DNA of 64,000 bases, taken from assembly GCF_013042245.1 (NCBI RefSeq), contig NZ_JABDQL010000025.1, positions 97,686 to 161,685 of the forward strand. Direction: 5' to 3'. The translations under genes and the position numbers were made by a program. Under the pieces are notes generated by a model. That model was not told where the DNA came from and did no database searches. It was given only the letters and a program-made list of their open reading frames with translations. Shown piece after piece: positions 28,113 to 37,704 of the stretch (position 1 is the stretch's first letter; every line of letters starts with the position of its first letter). Source of the stretch: Winogradskyella sp. (GTDB taxonomy: Bacteria; Bacteroidota; Bacteroidia; Flavobacteriales; Flavobacteriaceae).

Positions 28113-28286
28113 TGCTTTTTAGCTATTTTTACTAATACAATAATTTTTCTGTTGAAAAATTTATAGACTAGGTTTATAATCTCCATCTTTTATTTACCTA
28201 CAATTTAAAACAGTAAATGTAAATTTATTGAGAAATCCTGTATAAGCTGTGGTTTAAAAAAAACTATGTTCCTAATGTAGAGGAAT

Positions 28287-28320
28287 AAAAAATCCTAATT
28301 CAGAATTGAATTAGGATTTT
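28287..28320 (-). terminator. Terminator downstream of tRNA-Gln
   Basis: AAAATCCTAATTC and GAATTAGGATTTT form a 13-bp perfect stem with a 4-6-nt loop and a TTTTTATT tail on the minus strand, ~10 nt after the tRNA 3' end. The rest of the 444-base gap 28113-28556, apart from the tRNA, shows nothing recognisable. Confidence 0.8.
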
Positions 28321-28329
28321 AAAATTATG

Positions 28330-28402
28330 TTGGCCTACTAGGGCTCGAACCTAGACTCTTCTGGACCAAAACCAGACGTGTTGCCAGTTACACCATAGGC
28401 CA
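28330..28402 (-). tRNA. tRNA-Gln (TTG anticodon)
   Basis: On the minus strand the acceptor arms TGGCCTA and TAGGCCA pair perfectly, followed by discriminator A; the anticodon arm is TCTGG-TTTTGGT-CCAGA with anticodon TTG; the T arm reads CTAGG-TTCGAGC-CCTAG. The terminal CCA is not encoded. Confidence 0.95.
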
Positions 28403-28556
28403 TCATCTCAAAACGAGGGTGCAAATTTATAACAAAGTTTTACTTGGACAAAAAAAATTTGAATAAATAATTGCAAATACTTAACGTTTGCTTAAAAGCA
28501 TTAGGCTGTGTTGTAATAATTACTAAATTCGCCTGCATCAATAAGAGTTCGTTTTT

Positions 28557-31500
28557 ATGACCAATTTTAACTTCAAGAAGTGGAACACAATTTTAGGATG
28601 GGTTGTGTTTGCTATAGCTGCAATCACTTACGCATTAACGATAGAGCCGACAGTTAGTTTTTGGGATGCTGGAGAATATATTTTGACCTCATCAAAACTA
28701 CAAGTTGGGCATCCACCAGGAGCACCATTATTTCAAATGCTTGGTGCATTTTTCTCAATGTTTGCTTTAGCGCCTTCACAAATTGGCGCTTTACTAAATA
28801 TGATGAGTGGTGTTTCTAGCGCATTCACCATATTATTTATGTTCTGGACAGTTACTATTTTACTTAGAAAATTAGTAAAATATGATACTGAAAAAGATAA
28901 TTCAAGTAAAGGTATGGCTATCTTAGGAAGTGCTCTGGTCGGTAGTTTAGCGTTTACATTCACAGATTCTTTTTGGTTTAATGCTGTTGAAACTGAAGTC
29001 TATGCGATGGCAACACTAATCATGGCAGTGCTGTTTTACCTCGCTTTACGCTGGGAAGAAGATATGCACAAACCTCGTGGTAATCGTTGGTTAATTCTTA
29101 TTGCTTTTGTTATTGGATTATCATTCGGCGTCCACTTTATGGGTCTATTAACTATACCTGCAATAGGATTGATTTATTACTTCAAAAATTTCAAAACGAT
29201 AACGGTTCAAAATTTCATTTTAGCGAATGTTATTTCGGCAGCAATACTATTATTTATCTTCAAACTCTTACTACCCAATGCTCTTCGCTTTTTTGGTTGG
29301 ATGGAAGTTTTTATTGTCAATACCTTCGGAATGCCCTTCCACTCAGGCACCATAATCGCAGGACTTATTGTTATCGCTGCCTTTTATTACGGGCTTAATT
29401 ATACCCTTAAAAAAGGGTTTATCCACGCCAACACGTTAACACTCTGTTTACTTTTTATTTTTATTGGATTTTCGTCTTGGATGATGTTACCCATTAGAGC
29501 AAATGCAAACGTTATTATTAATGAAAATGACCCTTCTGATGCCAGAGAATTATTAGCTTACTACAACTTAGAGCAGTATCCCGAAACCCATTTATTCTAT
29601 GGTCCTCAGTTTACAGAATTATACTCTGGACAAGATGAAAATGAACCGTTTGTAGATGATAAAAAGAATTACGAACGTGATGAAGAAAAAGGAGAGTATG
29701 TTATCATCAACGATTGGAAAAACGCAAAGCAAAATTATAATTCTGAGCATGCTTCAATATTACCACGTATGTGGAGTACAGAGCACGCAGAAAATTACTT
29801 TATGTTTACTGGTTTAATAGATTTTAAAGTTAAACCAACACTTGGTAATGACATCTATAATAGCTATCTCAATGGTGGTTATCCTGAGGAGGAAGCAAGT
29901 GCTAGAGCAAGTTACCAGATGCAACAAATTAACCAAATGGTAAGTCAGTTTAGACTAGCGGTTTCTCAAGGTAAAGTTGATTATGAAGATTACCATAATT
30001 TCCTAAAAGAAAATGCACAATCGTGGTTTGAAGTAGAGAAACCTTCATTTGTAGATAACATGTTTTACATGATTCAATACCAATTTGGTTACATGTATTG
30101 GCGTTATTTTATGTGGAATTTTACCGGGAGACAAAATGATATTCAAGGAAGATACGATGATTTTAATGGTAATTGGATTTCTGGAATTTCGTTTATTGAT
30201 GAATTACATCTTGGTATGTCACAAGACAATCTACCGAGTGATGTTGAAAATAATAAAGGTAGAAACACCTACTACTTCTTGCCACTTATTTTAGGATTAA
30301 TAGGCTTTTTCTTTCTACTAAATGCAGATAAGAAACGTTTTTGGGTGCTTTTAGTTTTCTTTTTACTTACAGGTTTAGCCATCCAGTTTTACACCAATAT
30401 TAGACCTTTTGAACCAAGAGAGCGCGATTACTCTGTTGTTGGTTCTTTTTATGTATTTGCGATTTGGATAGGTTTTGGTGTTTATGCACTTTACGATTTA
30501 CTAAGTAAGAAAGCTAAGAAAAGTGTCATACCTGTTACGGCAATTACACTAGCTTGCTTAGTTGCAGTTCCTGGAGTTCTAGCTGCTAATAATTGGGATG
30601 ATCATGACCGCTCAGGTAAATATACAGCTAACTCAATGGCTCGAAAATATTTAGAATCTTGTGCGCCAAATGCCATATTGTTCACTATCGGAGATAATGA
30701 CTCCTTCCCATTATGGTATCTGCAGGAAATTGAGGGTGTTAGTACGGACGTCCGTGTGGTCAATACAAGCCTGTTTCAAACGGCATGGTATATAGATCAA
30801 ATGAAACGAAAAGCTTACAGTAGTGACCCTATACCGTCGCAACTTACGCACAAACAATATAGGGATGGCACAAGAGATTATATTTTCTACAGAGAAATCA
30901 ATAAAAAAATTGCTGAAGATACTTTGGACATCAAAGACTTTATGGATTTTGTTGCTGGCGATGACCCAAAACGAAAAATTAAACATTTAGTCAAAGCACA
31001 AGGTGAAGATCCAAACGATTACCCAACGTATTATGTCAATTCTAACTACTACCCGACACAAAATATCAGAGTGCCTGTTAATAAGGAAACTGTTCTTAAA
31101 AATGGGATTGTAAAACCAAAAGACGCTGATAAAATTGAAGATTATTTAGATATTAAAGTTTCTGGGAATGCGATTTATAAAAATCGTTTACTAATGCTAG
31201 ATATTATAGCCAACAACAATTGGGAGCGTCCAATCTATTTTAGTGGTGGTGCATTTTCTGATGAAGATTATATTTGGATGAAAGACTATCTTCAATTAGA
31301 TGGTTTGTGCTACAAATTAGTACCTATAAAAACACCTGTAGATAAAGCAAACCCTTTTGATATGGGACGTGTTGACCCTGATTTAATGTATAACCTTGTA
31401 AAAAAGTGGGATTGGGGTGGTACAGATAAAGATATCTATCATGATGTGGAAACGCGTAAAAATGGTATTACTTACCGTGGGAATATTGCTCGCATGATAG

Positions 31501-31991
31501 AAAGTCTTTTAGATGAAAAAAAATTAGATAGAGCAGAAGAAATGGCCGATTTAGCTATGGAGAAAATGCCTGTAGATAAATTTGGGTATTACACGCTTTT
31601 AGAGCCTTATATTTCTACTTATTTTGAAGTTGGTGAAGACAAAAAGGCTAAGAAACTATTTATAGATGTGGCTAAGAAATACCAAGAAAATTTGGTGTTT
31701 TACAGTGGGCAAGATATTGATGTGCAGACTGATATTATTGACGAAATATTTACAGATATTCAAAAATACCGCTCTTTAGTTGATGCACTTGTTGCATATG
31801 GCGATAGAGATTATGCATTAGAACAAACTAGAGTTTTTAATGATTATTTGGGTTTATTTGGCCCATTAATGGGGGATGAAGAACTTTCTGAAGAACCTGA
31901 AGCAGATATCAATGACATTTTACAAGACGGACAAACAGTTAACGATACTATAAAAAAACTAACTCCAACAGAAAGCAATAGTAATAAGTAA
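28557..31991 (+). CDS. DUF2723 (GT117-type) multi-pass membrane protein, putative glycosyltransferase
   Basis: The 1144-residue protein begins with a dozen or so transmembrane helices; the first loop holds the hallmark acidic motif FWDAGEYILTSSKLQVGHPP (near 34-53), reminiscent of the catalytic aspartate of GT-C protein mannosyltransferases. A further membrane block lies near 585-690 (NIRPFEPRERDYSVVGSFYV), then a large periplasmic part (WDDHDRSGKYTANSMARKYL, IGDNDSFPLWYLQE) and a C-terminal helical, TPR-like tail. Many Bacteroidetes have several DUF2723 proteins; CAZy lists the family as GT117, but donor and acceptor are unproven. It abuts the polysaccharide deacetylase gene with no gap. Confidence 0.9.
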   Translation: MTNFNFKKWNTILGWVVFAIAAITYALTIEPTVSFWDAGEYILTSSKLQVGHPPGAPLFQMLGAFFSMFALAPSQIGALLNMMSGVSSAFTILFMFWTVTILLRKLVKYDTEKDNSSKGMAILGSALVGSLAFTFTDSFWFNAVETEVYAMATLIMAVLFYLALRWEEDMHKPRGNRWLILIAFVIGLSFGVHFMGLLTIPAIGLIYYFKNFKTITVQNFILANVISAAILLFIFKLLLPNALRFFGWMEVFIVNTFGMPFHSGTIIAGLIVIAAFYYGLNYTLKKGFIHANTLTLCLLFIFIGFSSWMMLPIRANANVIINENDPSDARELLAYYNLEQYPETHLFYGPQFTELYSGQDENEPFVDDKKNYERDEEKGEYVIINDWKNAKQNYNSEHASILPRMWSTEHAENYFMFTGLIDFKVKPTLGNDIYNSYLNGGYPEEEASARASYQMQQINQMVSQFRLAVSQGKVDYEDYHNFLKENAQSWFEVEKPSFVDNMFYMIQYQFGYMYWRYFMWNFTGRQNDIQGRYDDFNGNWISGISFIDELHLGMSQDNLPSDVENNKGRNTYYFLPLILGLIGFFFLLNADKKRFWVLLVFFLLTGLAIQFYTNIRPFEPRERDYSVVGSFYVFAIWIGFGVYALYDLLSKKAKKSVIPVTAITLACLVAVPGVLAANNWDDHDRSGKYTANSMARKYLESCAPNAILFTIGDNDSFPLWYLQEIEGVSTDVRVVNTSLFQTAWYIDQMKRKAYSSDPIPSQLTHKQYRDGTRDYIFYREINKKIAEDTLDIKDFMDFVAGDDPKRKIKHLVKAQGEDPNDYPTYYVNSNYYPTQNIRVPVNKETVLKNGIVKPKDADKIEDYLDIKVSGNAIYKNRLLMLDIIANNNWERPIYFSGGAFSDEDYIWMKDYLQLDGLCYKLVPIKTPVDKANPFDMGRVDPDLMYNLVKKWDWGGTDKDIYHDVETRKNGITYRGNIARMIESLLDEKKLDRAEEMADLAMEKMPVDKFGYYTLLEPYISTYFEVGEDKKAKKLFIDVAKKYQENLVFYSGQDIDVQTDIIDEIFTDIQKYRSLVDALVAYGDRDYALEQTRVFNDYLGLFGPLMGDEELSEEPEADINDILQDGQTVNDTIKKLTPTESNSNK

Positions 31992-32690
31992 ATGAACTTA
32001 ATTCCTGCAAGGATACCAGGATTTGTAATGTCTTTATTCCCAAATTTTATATGGAATATTGATACAAATAACAAGGAATTATATCTCACGTTTGATGATG
32101 GTCCTACCCCAGGTATAACACCTTGGGTTTTACAGCAGCTAAAGAATTACAATGCCAAAGCTACATTCTTCTGTATCGGAAGTAATATTGAAAAATATCC
32201 TGAAATCTTTGAAATGATTGTTGCTGAAGGTCATTCCATAGGAAACCATACTTATAATCATCTAAAAGGCTGGAAACATGAGACTAAAACTTATTTGGAA
32301 GATATTAAAAAAACACAGCTAATTATAAACTACAATAGCCAAAAAGAAGTAGAATACCATACTGAGCTAGCCTGCACTAAGCGAAGTCGAAGTGATGTAT
32401 CTCAAACTATCAAATTATTCAGACCGCCATACGGAAAACTTAAAACAAAACAAGCAAAACAAATTCAAAAATTAGGTTATAAAATAGCACTTTGGGATGT
32501 ATTGTCTTTTGATTGGGATTCAAAAGTTTCAGAAGAAAAATGCTATGATAACATCATAAATTCTGCAAAAGCAGGGAGTATTATTGTGATGCATGATAGT
32601 AAAAAAGCAAAAAGGAATTTAAAAACTGTATTACCAAGGGTTTTGGATTATTACAACAAAAGAAGTTTCGAGTTCAAAGCAATCTCCTAA
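31992..32690 (+). CDS. Polysaccharide deacetylase (NodB homology) with an in-frame repeat insertion
   Basis: The 232-residue protein has the NodB motifs: LYLTFDDGPTPGITPWVLQQL (catalytic base and metal Asp, near 32), HSIGNHTYNHL (metal histidines near 81), RPPYGKLKTKQ near 145 and IVMHDSKK near 198. It removes acetyl groups from N-acetylated glycans and is metal dependent. Residues ~118-141 (VEYHTELACTKRSRSDVSQT) do not fit the family and coincide with an intergenic-type repeat in the DNA. There is no signal peptide. The start codon immediately follows the DUF2723 stop, so translation is coupled. Confidence 0.92.
   Translation: MNLIPARIPGFVMSLFPNFIWNIDTNNKELYLTFDDGPTPGITPWVLQQLKNYNAKATFFCIGSNIEKYPEIFEMIVAEGHSIGNHTYNHLKGWKHETKTYLEDIKKTQLIINYNSQKEVEYHTELACTKRSRSDVSQTIKLFRPPYGKLKTKQAKQIQKLGYKIALWDVLSFDWDSKVSEEKCYDNIINSAKAGSIIVMHDSKKAKRNLKTVLPRVLDYYNKRSFEFKAIS
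32361..32407. repeat. Intergenic-type repeat inside the deacetylase gene
   Basis: ACTGAGCTAGCCTGCACTAA followed by GCGAAGTCGAAGTGATGTATCTCAAAC resembles the ACTGAGC...GTCGAAGT repeats that lie between flavobacterial genes (compare 49516-49610 here). It is inserted without disturbing the frame. Confidence 0.65.
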
Positions 32691-32983
32691 ATGTACTCCT
32701 GGATAATCCCAATCAGAGTATTTGCATCTTGCTCACCACTATGGCGCCATTTCATTTCACCGTCTTTATAGATAATAAGTGTTGGCAAGCCTTTTACACG
32801 AAGTGCTTCAGCTAATTCTTGGTTTTTATCAACATTAATTTTTATAACTTTGGCTTTGTCTCCAAGAGCCGCTGCTACATCTCTAACTACTGGATGCATT
32901 GCAGTACATTGCTCGTTCCATTCTGTGAAGAAGTCTAGTAGCACAGGTTTGTCTACATCTATAAGCTCTCCAAATTTTGACAT
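32687..32983 (-). CDS. Thioredoxin-fold protein lacking the first active-site cysteine
   Basis: The 98-residue protein has the full thioredoxin fold: DFFTEWNEQCTAMHPVVRDV near 18-37, KVIKINVDKNQELAEALRVK, and the cis-Pro loop GLPTLIIYKDG near 66. The usual WCxxC site reads WNEQC: the nucleophilic first Cys is Asn, and only the resolving Cys remains. It therefore cannot act as a normal dithiol reductase but might bind partners or act in a monothiol fashion. It overlaps the convergent deacetylase gene by 4 nt. Confidence 0.9.
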   Translation of the reverse strand: MSKFGELIDVDKPVLLDFFTEWNEQCTAMHPVVRDVAAALGDKAKVIKINVDKNQELAEALRVKGLPTLIIYKDGEMKWRHSGEQDANTLIGIIQEYI

Positions 32984-33119
32984 ATCATTGCGTTTTTTTG
33001 TCCAATGTATGCTTCAAACTTAAGCAATTTTTCTATACTATACTTTAAATAAGCTTCAGTATTGCTTTCAGTTTGATGCTTTTATAAATATACAAAATTG
33101 TTTAATGCAATTTGCATCT

Positions 33120-34367
33120 CTACACATTGACTTTTTTACTCCCTTTTTTAAGCTCAATGACTGTGATTTCTGGCCAGATGCCCACTCGTCCAGGAAATGC
33201 CAAATACCCAAATCCACGGTTTACATTAATATATTGACCCAACTCTTCATAAACGCCAGCCCAACGCTTGTAACGCCACTTAACTGGACTCCACTTAAAC
33301 CATCCTGGAATTTCGATACCGAATTGCATACCATGTGTATGACCACTTAATGTTAAATGATAATGATAATCATCATTAACAACCTCAGCGTCCCAATGAC
33401 TCGGGTCATGACTAAGTAAAACTTTAAAGTCCTTTTCATTGACTTGAGATTTTGCTTTCTGTAAATCACCTGCTTTTTTAAACCCACCTTTACCCCAATT
33501 TTCAACACCAATTAAGGCTATGCGTTCTCCTTTCTTTTCAATAAATCGATTTTCGTTTAGAAGTAAATCGAAACCTATATCCTTTTGAAGAGTTTTTAAA
33601 TCTTCTAGGTTTTGTTGTTTTTCTTTTTCAGAAGTCCAACTGATGTAATCACCATAGTCGTGGTTTCCTAATACGGAATACAAACCATCTTTAGCTTTTA
33701 ATTTATTGAACACAGAAACATAAGGTTCTAATTCTGTAGCTTTGTTATTAACCATATCCCCAGTAAATAAAATGACATCACTCTGTTGTTTATTGATTAA
33801 GTCTACGGCATATTTTACCTTATCCATATTATCGAAACTCCCAGAATGAATATCACTTATTTGTGTGAGTCTATAGCCATCAAAGGCTTCAGGTAAATCT
33901 TCAAAATGTAGTACATATTTTAAAACCTTGAAGTTATATTTTCCTTTATACATACCGTATAATATGGATACAAAAGGAATAGCTGCAAATCCTAGCCCAA
34001 TCTGACTAATAAACTTTCGGCGTGAAGGTAAATAATTTAAATCTTGTCCATTCTCGCTACTTTGCATGAAATAACTGTAAATTCCTTGTGGAATTCGGAA
34101 CACGTCTTCGGCAAACATGATGGTTATTAGAATGAGTTTTGGAACTACCATAGCTATCAAAAACCCAATAGCCAAACCGTGAGCTTGCGAAAAACCATCG
34201 CTTCTACTAAATCCAAAAAATTGATATACGAAATTACCTAAAAGAGCTATCGTAAAAACCCAATATAAAGCATACCACCAATTACTTTTTGTGATAGTCC
34301 GTAAAGACTGAAATGCATAATAATCTGCAATAACAAACACAATAATAAATATAAACCAGCGAATCAT
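33120..34367 (-). CDS. Membrane-anchored metallophosphoesterase (YkuE/calcineurin-like)
   Basis: The 415-residue protein starts with about four transmembrane helices (residues 1-110) and a basic stretch SRRKFISQIGLGFAAIPFV near 120, then a phosphoesterase domain with all dimetal motifs in order: QISDIHSGSFDN near 170, LFTGDMVNNKA near 196, VLGNHDYGDY near 217, VLLSHDPSHWD near 303 and LTLSGHTHGMQFG near 324. Relatives hydrolyse phospholipid or nucleotide phosphoesters such as UDP-diacylglucosamine-like lipids; the substrate here is not evident. It stands alone between the thioredoxin-like gene and the glycan locus. Confidence 0.9.
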   Translation of the reverse strand: MIRWFIFIIVFVIADYYAFQSLRTITKSNWWYALYWVFTIALLGNFVYQFFGFSRSDGFSQAHGLAIGFLIAMVVPKLILITIMFAEDVFRIPQGIYSYFMQSSENGQDLNYLPSRRKFISQIGLGFAAIPFVSILYGMYKGKYNFKVLKYVLHFEDLPEAFDGYRLTQISDIHSGSFDNMDKVKYAVDLINKQQSDVILFTGDMVNNKATELEPYVSVFNKLKAKDGLYSVLGNHDYGDYISWTSEKEKQQNLEDLKTLQKDIGFDLLLNENRFIEKKGERIALIGVENWGKGGFKKAGDLQKAKSQVNEKDFKVLLSHDPSHWDAEVVNDDYHYHLTLSGHTHGMQFGIEIPGWFKWSPVKWRYKRWAGVYEELGQYINVNRGFGYLAFPGRVGIWPEITVIELKKGSKKVNV

Positions 34368-34409
34368 AATAGAATTATAATTGCCAAATTTACAAAGACA
34401 ACCTTCTAC

Positions 34410-36914
34410 TTATCTTACAAAAGTGTTAAAGGTTTTTAGCTGCAGATATTGAAGTGATTCTGCTTCGGTTTTATAATGAATTTGGTACGTTTTATTTGGC
34501 AATATATCGAAGAAATTATCACTGAAATGACCTTTGTGATTTGAATATAAAAATACATCTTTTTGAAGTGTTTCACTTTTTAAGTCAATATTAAAACCAT
34601 CTGAAACTTTTTCAATCTCAGTTTCAATTTTAGCTTGATTTAGTTTTAAATTTTTAGGGCTTACAAAGTAAAAAAACGACGTCTGTCCATTAAATTCTGA
34701 GACTAAAACAGCCTTTTCTTTTTCGAATGTTATTCCGAACAAATCTTGAGAATTTATAAGTAAACTCGTATTTGCCTTTGCTGTTTTTTGGCTTGTATTT
34801 TCCCAAATAATAGTCCCTCCAAAATCCATAATTTTTAGCGACAAAATACCTGTAAAATCATCCAAACCATCATTTACTATCCAAGTTTCCAAGGTGTTAT
34901 TTTCAACTTTTGAAGACACTAAAATATTCTCAAAGCTACGTTTGGCTTTATAATGCAATGCTTTCCAATTTCCCATAAAATCAATGCTAGACCAAGAAAC
35001 TACGGGCCAACAATCGTTGAGTTGCCAATACAAAGTTCCCATATTGTATGGTCGAGAACGCCGTTGTGCTTCAAACCCCATCGTCATACCATGAGCTTGT
35101 AGCAATTGACTCATATACATGTAATCTTCTGGTTTTGTTGGCACCGGAAAGTCGCGCTGCATATACTCATTAATGAGCTGAAAACCTCTAATATGTTTTT
35201 GATGGTTTTTAAAACCCTTTGAAGAAATTTCTATACTATCATTAGGATTTATATACCGAATCGCTTCATAACTAGGAAAGGACTGAAATCCAAACTCGCT
35301 CATAAAACGTGGTACGTTTTCTTGAAGATGCTCAAACGGATACGCATCATGCCAAATCCACCAGTTATGCGCATCTCCCTCGGTTTTGTATTTAGGATTA
35401 CCACGACCATATTTTGGGGACGTTTCCCAATAGTCAGTTTCTGTATATTTTAATACTGTATTTGGTAAAATAGAATCGAAAACCTTGAGATAATTATCCC
35501 AAATTTCTTCTTTCTCTGTTTTGCTTCTATCGGCTTGCCAACCCCAACGTTTCCAACCTTCTGAGTTTTCATTATTACCGCACCAGAGTGCAATAGATGC
35601 ATGATTACGCAAACGCTTTACGTTATCAATAGCTTCTTGTTGCACATTTTCTAAGAAGGCTTTATCTCCAGGATACATGGCACAAGCAAACATAAAATCT
35701 TGCCAAACTAAAATGCCTTTATCATCGCATAAATCATAGAAAATATCATTCTCGTAAATGCCGCCACCCCAAACTCTGAGCATATTCATATTGGCTTTAA
35801 CGACATCATTTAGTAATTTTTTGTAATGCTCATCTGTGACTTTGTTTTGAAAACTGTTTTGCGGAATGTAATTCGCACCTTTTGCATAAATAGGTTTGCC
35901 GTTTACTTTAAAATAAAAACTCTCGCCAAAACTGTCTTTTTCTGTAACTAACTCAATATCTCTAATACCATATTTAGTAGAAACGCTATCTAAAATTTTT
36001 TCACCCTCTTTTACAATGACTTTGATATCGTACAAATAGGGTTCTCCTAAATTATTTGGCCACCAGAGTTTTGGATTCTCTACTGTTAATGGTAAAAAAA
36101 GAGGCGAAAGTGGATTGGTCTCTGTAAATTTAAAATTCAAACTATCGTTCACATATATATGATAAGAGTAATCTGAATTAAAACCACCTTCCGAGATTAA
36201 ATCTATAATTAAGTTGCTTATATTCTCATTAGTATGACCTTTAATAATATTTAGATCTTCAATTTTATAATCATCCCAACCTACCAACTTAATTAGCCGC
36301 CAAATACCGTACGTATTTAATTTTGGTCCCCAATCCCAACCGTATTGAAATTGCGCTTTTCTTGTGAAAATGCGTTCGCCTTCTGGTAATTCGTATGGTA
36401 ACTTTTGATTTTCTTTTTCTTCGTATTTTGAAGTGGATTCAAACAAAATTCTCAATTCATTTTCAGACTTTAAAAGTGGTTTTACATCAACTTCAAATTC
36501 TCGAAATGCATTATTGGTTTTTAAGATGAGACTGTCATTCAAAAAAACAGAAGCGTACGTATCTAAACCTTCGAAATTGAGTTCTATATTTTTCTTATCT
36601 AGTATTTTTTTATCAACCAAAAAAGTGGTTCTATATTCCCAATCTTCTTGCGACACCCATTGCACCTCTTTTTCGTTATCGCCAATAAAAGGGTCTTCAA
36701 TTAACTTATGGTTTAATAAATCTGAAAAGACATTTCCAGGAACAATTGCCGAATTCCAAACGGTATCCCCTACTTTTTTGAATTGCCATTTTTGATTCAA
36801 TTCAATGGTAACTGGCACATCGTGTTTGGGTTGACAGCTAAAACAAATTAGAATGAGAAATAATAGAGATTTCTCGACAGGGCTAAAAATGATATTTCTA
36901 TTTTGATATGGCAT
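34410..36914 (-). CDS. Beta-mannosidase, glycoside hydrolase family 2, lipoprotein
   Basis: The 834-residue enzyme has a lipoprotein signal (SLLFLILICFSCQPK, lipid Cys near 27) after an extended N-terminus. GH2 architecture follows: sugar-binding domain (WNSAIVPGNVFSDLLNHKLI, LNFEGLDTYASVFLND), Ig-like domain, and a TIM barrel with MLRVWGGGIYENDIFYDLCD near 370, acid/base Glu in ALWCGNNENSEGW near 440 and nucleophile Glu in MSEFGFQSFPSYE near 538. It removes terminal beta-mannose, as found at the N-glycan core. Its first codons overlap the end of cutC by 17 nt, indicating one operon with cutC and GH20. Confidence 0.92.
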   Translation of the reverse strand: MPYQNRNIIFSPVEKSLLFLILICFSCQPKHDVPVTIELNQKWQFKKVGDTVWNSAIVPGNVFSDLLNHKLIEDPFIGDNEKEVQWVSQEDWEYRTTFLVDKKILDKKNIELNFEGLDTYASVFLNDSLILKTNNAFREFEVDVKPLLKSENELRILFESTSKYEEKENQKLPYELPEGERIFTRKAQFQYGWDWGPKLNTYGIWRLIKLVGWDDYKIEDLNIIKGHTNENISNLIIDLISEGGFNSDYSYHIYVNDSLNFKFTETNPLSPLFLPLTVENPKLWWPNNLGEPYLYDIKVIVKEGEKILDSVSTKYGIRDIELVTEKDSFGESFYFKVNGKPIYAKGANYIPQNSFQNKVTDEHYKKLLNDVVKANMNMLRVWGGGIYENDIFYDLCDDKGILVWQDFMFACAMYPGDKAFLENVQQEAIDNVKRLRNHASIALWCGNNENSEGWKRWGWQADRSKTEKEEIWDNYLKVFDSILPNTVLKYTETDYWETSPKYGRGNPKYKTEGDAHNWWIWHDAYPFEHLQENVPRFMSEFGFQSFPSYEAIRYINPNDSIEISSKGFKNHQKHIRGFQLINEYMQRDFPVPTKPEDYMYMSQLLQAHGMTMGFEAQRRSRPYNMGTLYWQLNDCWPVVSWSSIDFMGNWKALHYKAKRSFENILVSSKVENNTLETWIVNDGLDDFTGILSLKIMDFGGTIIWENTSQKTAKANTSLLINSQDLFGITFEKEKAVLVSEFNGQTSFFYFVSPKNLKLNQAKIETEIEKVSDGFNIDLKSETLQKDVFLYSNHKGHFSDNFFDILPNKTYQIHYKTEAESLQYLQLKTFNTFVR

Positions 36915-37593
36915 CTAAAATGGCTTTTATTTTGTTAATATCTGAAACGCTTTGTGTCATCCCAAATATGGAATTTTCTTGTTCAATTTTTACAGAAGCA
37001 GAGGCATGTACTTCTTGTAAACCAGCGGTTTTAAATTTTGATGCATTGTCTGCATTTACACCACCACCGGCTAAAATGGTAATTCTCCCGTTTGCGATTT
37101 TATTCAATTCTTTTAGCAAACTCAAACCTTCTTCTGCTGATGATTTTTGCCCTGAAGTCAGCACACGGTCAACACCTAAATCTATTAATTGCTCTAACGC
37201 TTCTTTTGGTTTTAGCACCTCATCAAACGCACGATGAAATGTAAATGGTAATGGTTTTGACAACTCAACCAATTCTTGTGTTCGTTTTAAATCTATGGTT
37301 TTATTATGATTTAAAACACCTAAAACAATACCCTGACAGCCTAAATCCTTACAGATTTTAATATCATTTTTAATAATTTGAAACTCGTTATCTGTATAAA
37401 CAAAATCTCCACTTCGAGGACGAATTAAAACAAATATTTCAATCTCTAAATCCTTAATAACTTGCTTTAATAAGCCATATGATGGTGTGATGCCTCCTAC
37501 TGATAACTCTTGACAAAGCTCTATCCGTTGTGCTTGTGCTGATTGCGCATTTTTTGCGGATTGGTATGAGTTGGCGCAGACTTCTAGTTTCAT
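36898..37593 (-). CDS. cutC: CutC family protein
   Basis: The 231-residue TIM-barrel protein matches CutC along its length: LEVCANSYQSAKNAQSAQAQ, RIELCQELSVGGITPSYGLL near 24, FVLIRPRSGDFVYTDNEF near 55, FTFHRAFDEVLKPKEAL near 116 and DRVLTSGQKSSAEEGLSLL near 140. CutC was named for copper tolerance in E. coli, but direct metal evidence is weak. Here it lies between beta-hexosaminidase and beta-mannosidase genes on one strand, overlapping the latter, so a part in sugar metabolism is more plausible (inference). Confidence 0.93.
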   Translation of the reverse strand: MKLEVCANSYQSAKNAQSAQAQRIELCQELSVGGITPSYGLLKQVIKDLEIEIFVLIRPRSGDFVYTDNEFQIIKNDIKICKDLGCQGIVLGVLNHNKTIDLKRTQELVELSKPLPFTFHRAFDEVLKPKEALEQLIDLGVDRVLTSGQKSSAEEGLSLLKELNKIANGRITILAGGGVNADNASKFKTAGLQEVHASASVKIEQENSIFGMTQSVSDINKIKAILDAISK

Positions 37594-37606
37594 ATTAGTT
37601 TTGATT

Positions 37607-37702
37607 CGTCACTTCGAGTGATTTTCGAGGTTCGATAAAATAGTATCGAGATGTTTCTGGTTCTCGATACATCACGCAAAAAGCGTGACACTCGAACTGA
37701 CG
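37607..37702. repeat. Palindromic intergenic element between GH20 and cutC
   Basis: Outer arms CGTCACTTCGAGTG and CACTCGAACTGACG are near-complementary; inside are ATCGAGA...TCTCGAT and CACGC-AAAAA-GCGTG stems. The element fills the gap between the two co-directional genes and differs in sequence from the GTCATTCCG family. Confidence 0.8.
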
Positions 37703-37704
37703 TA

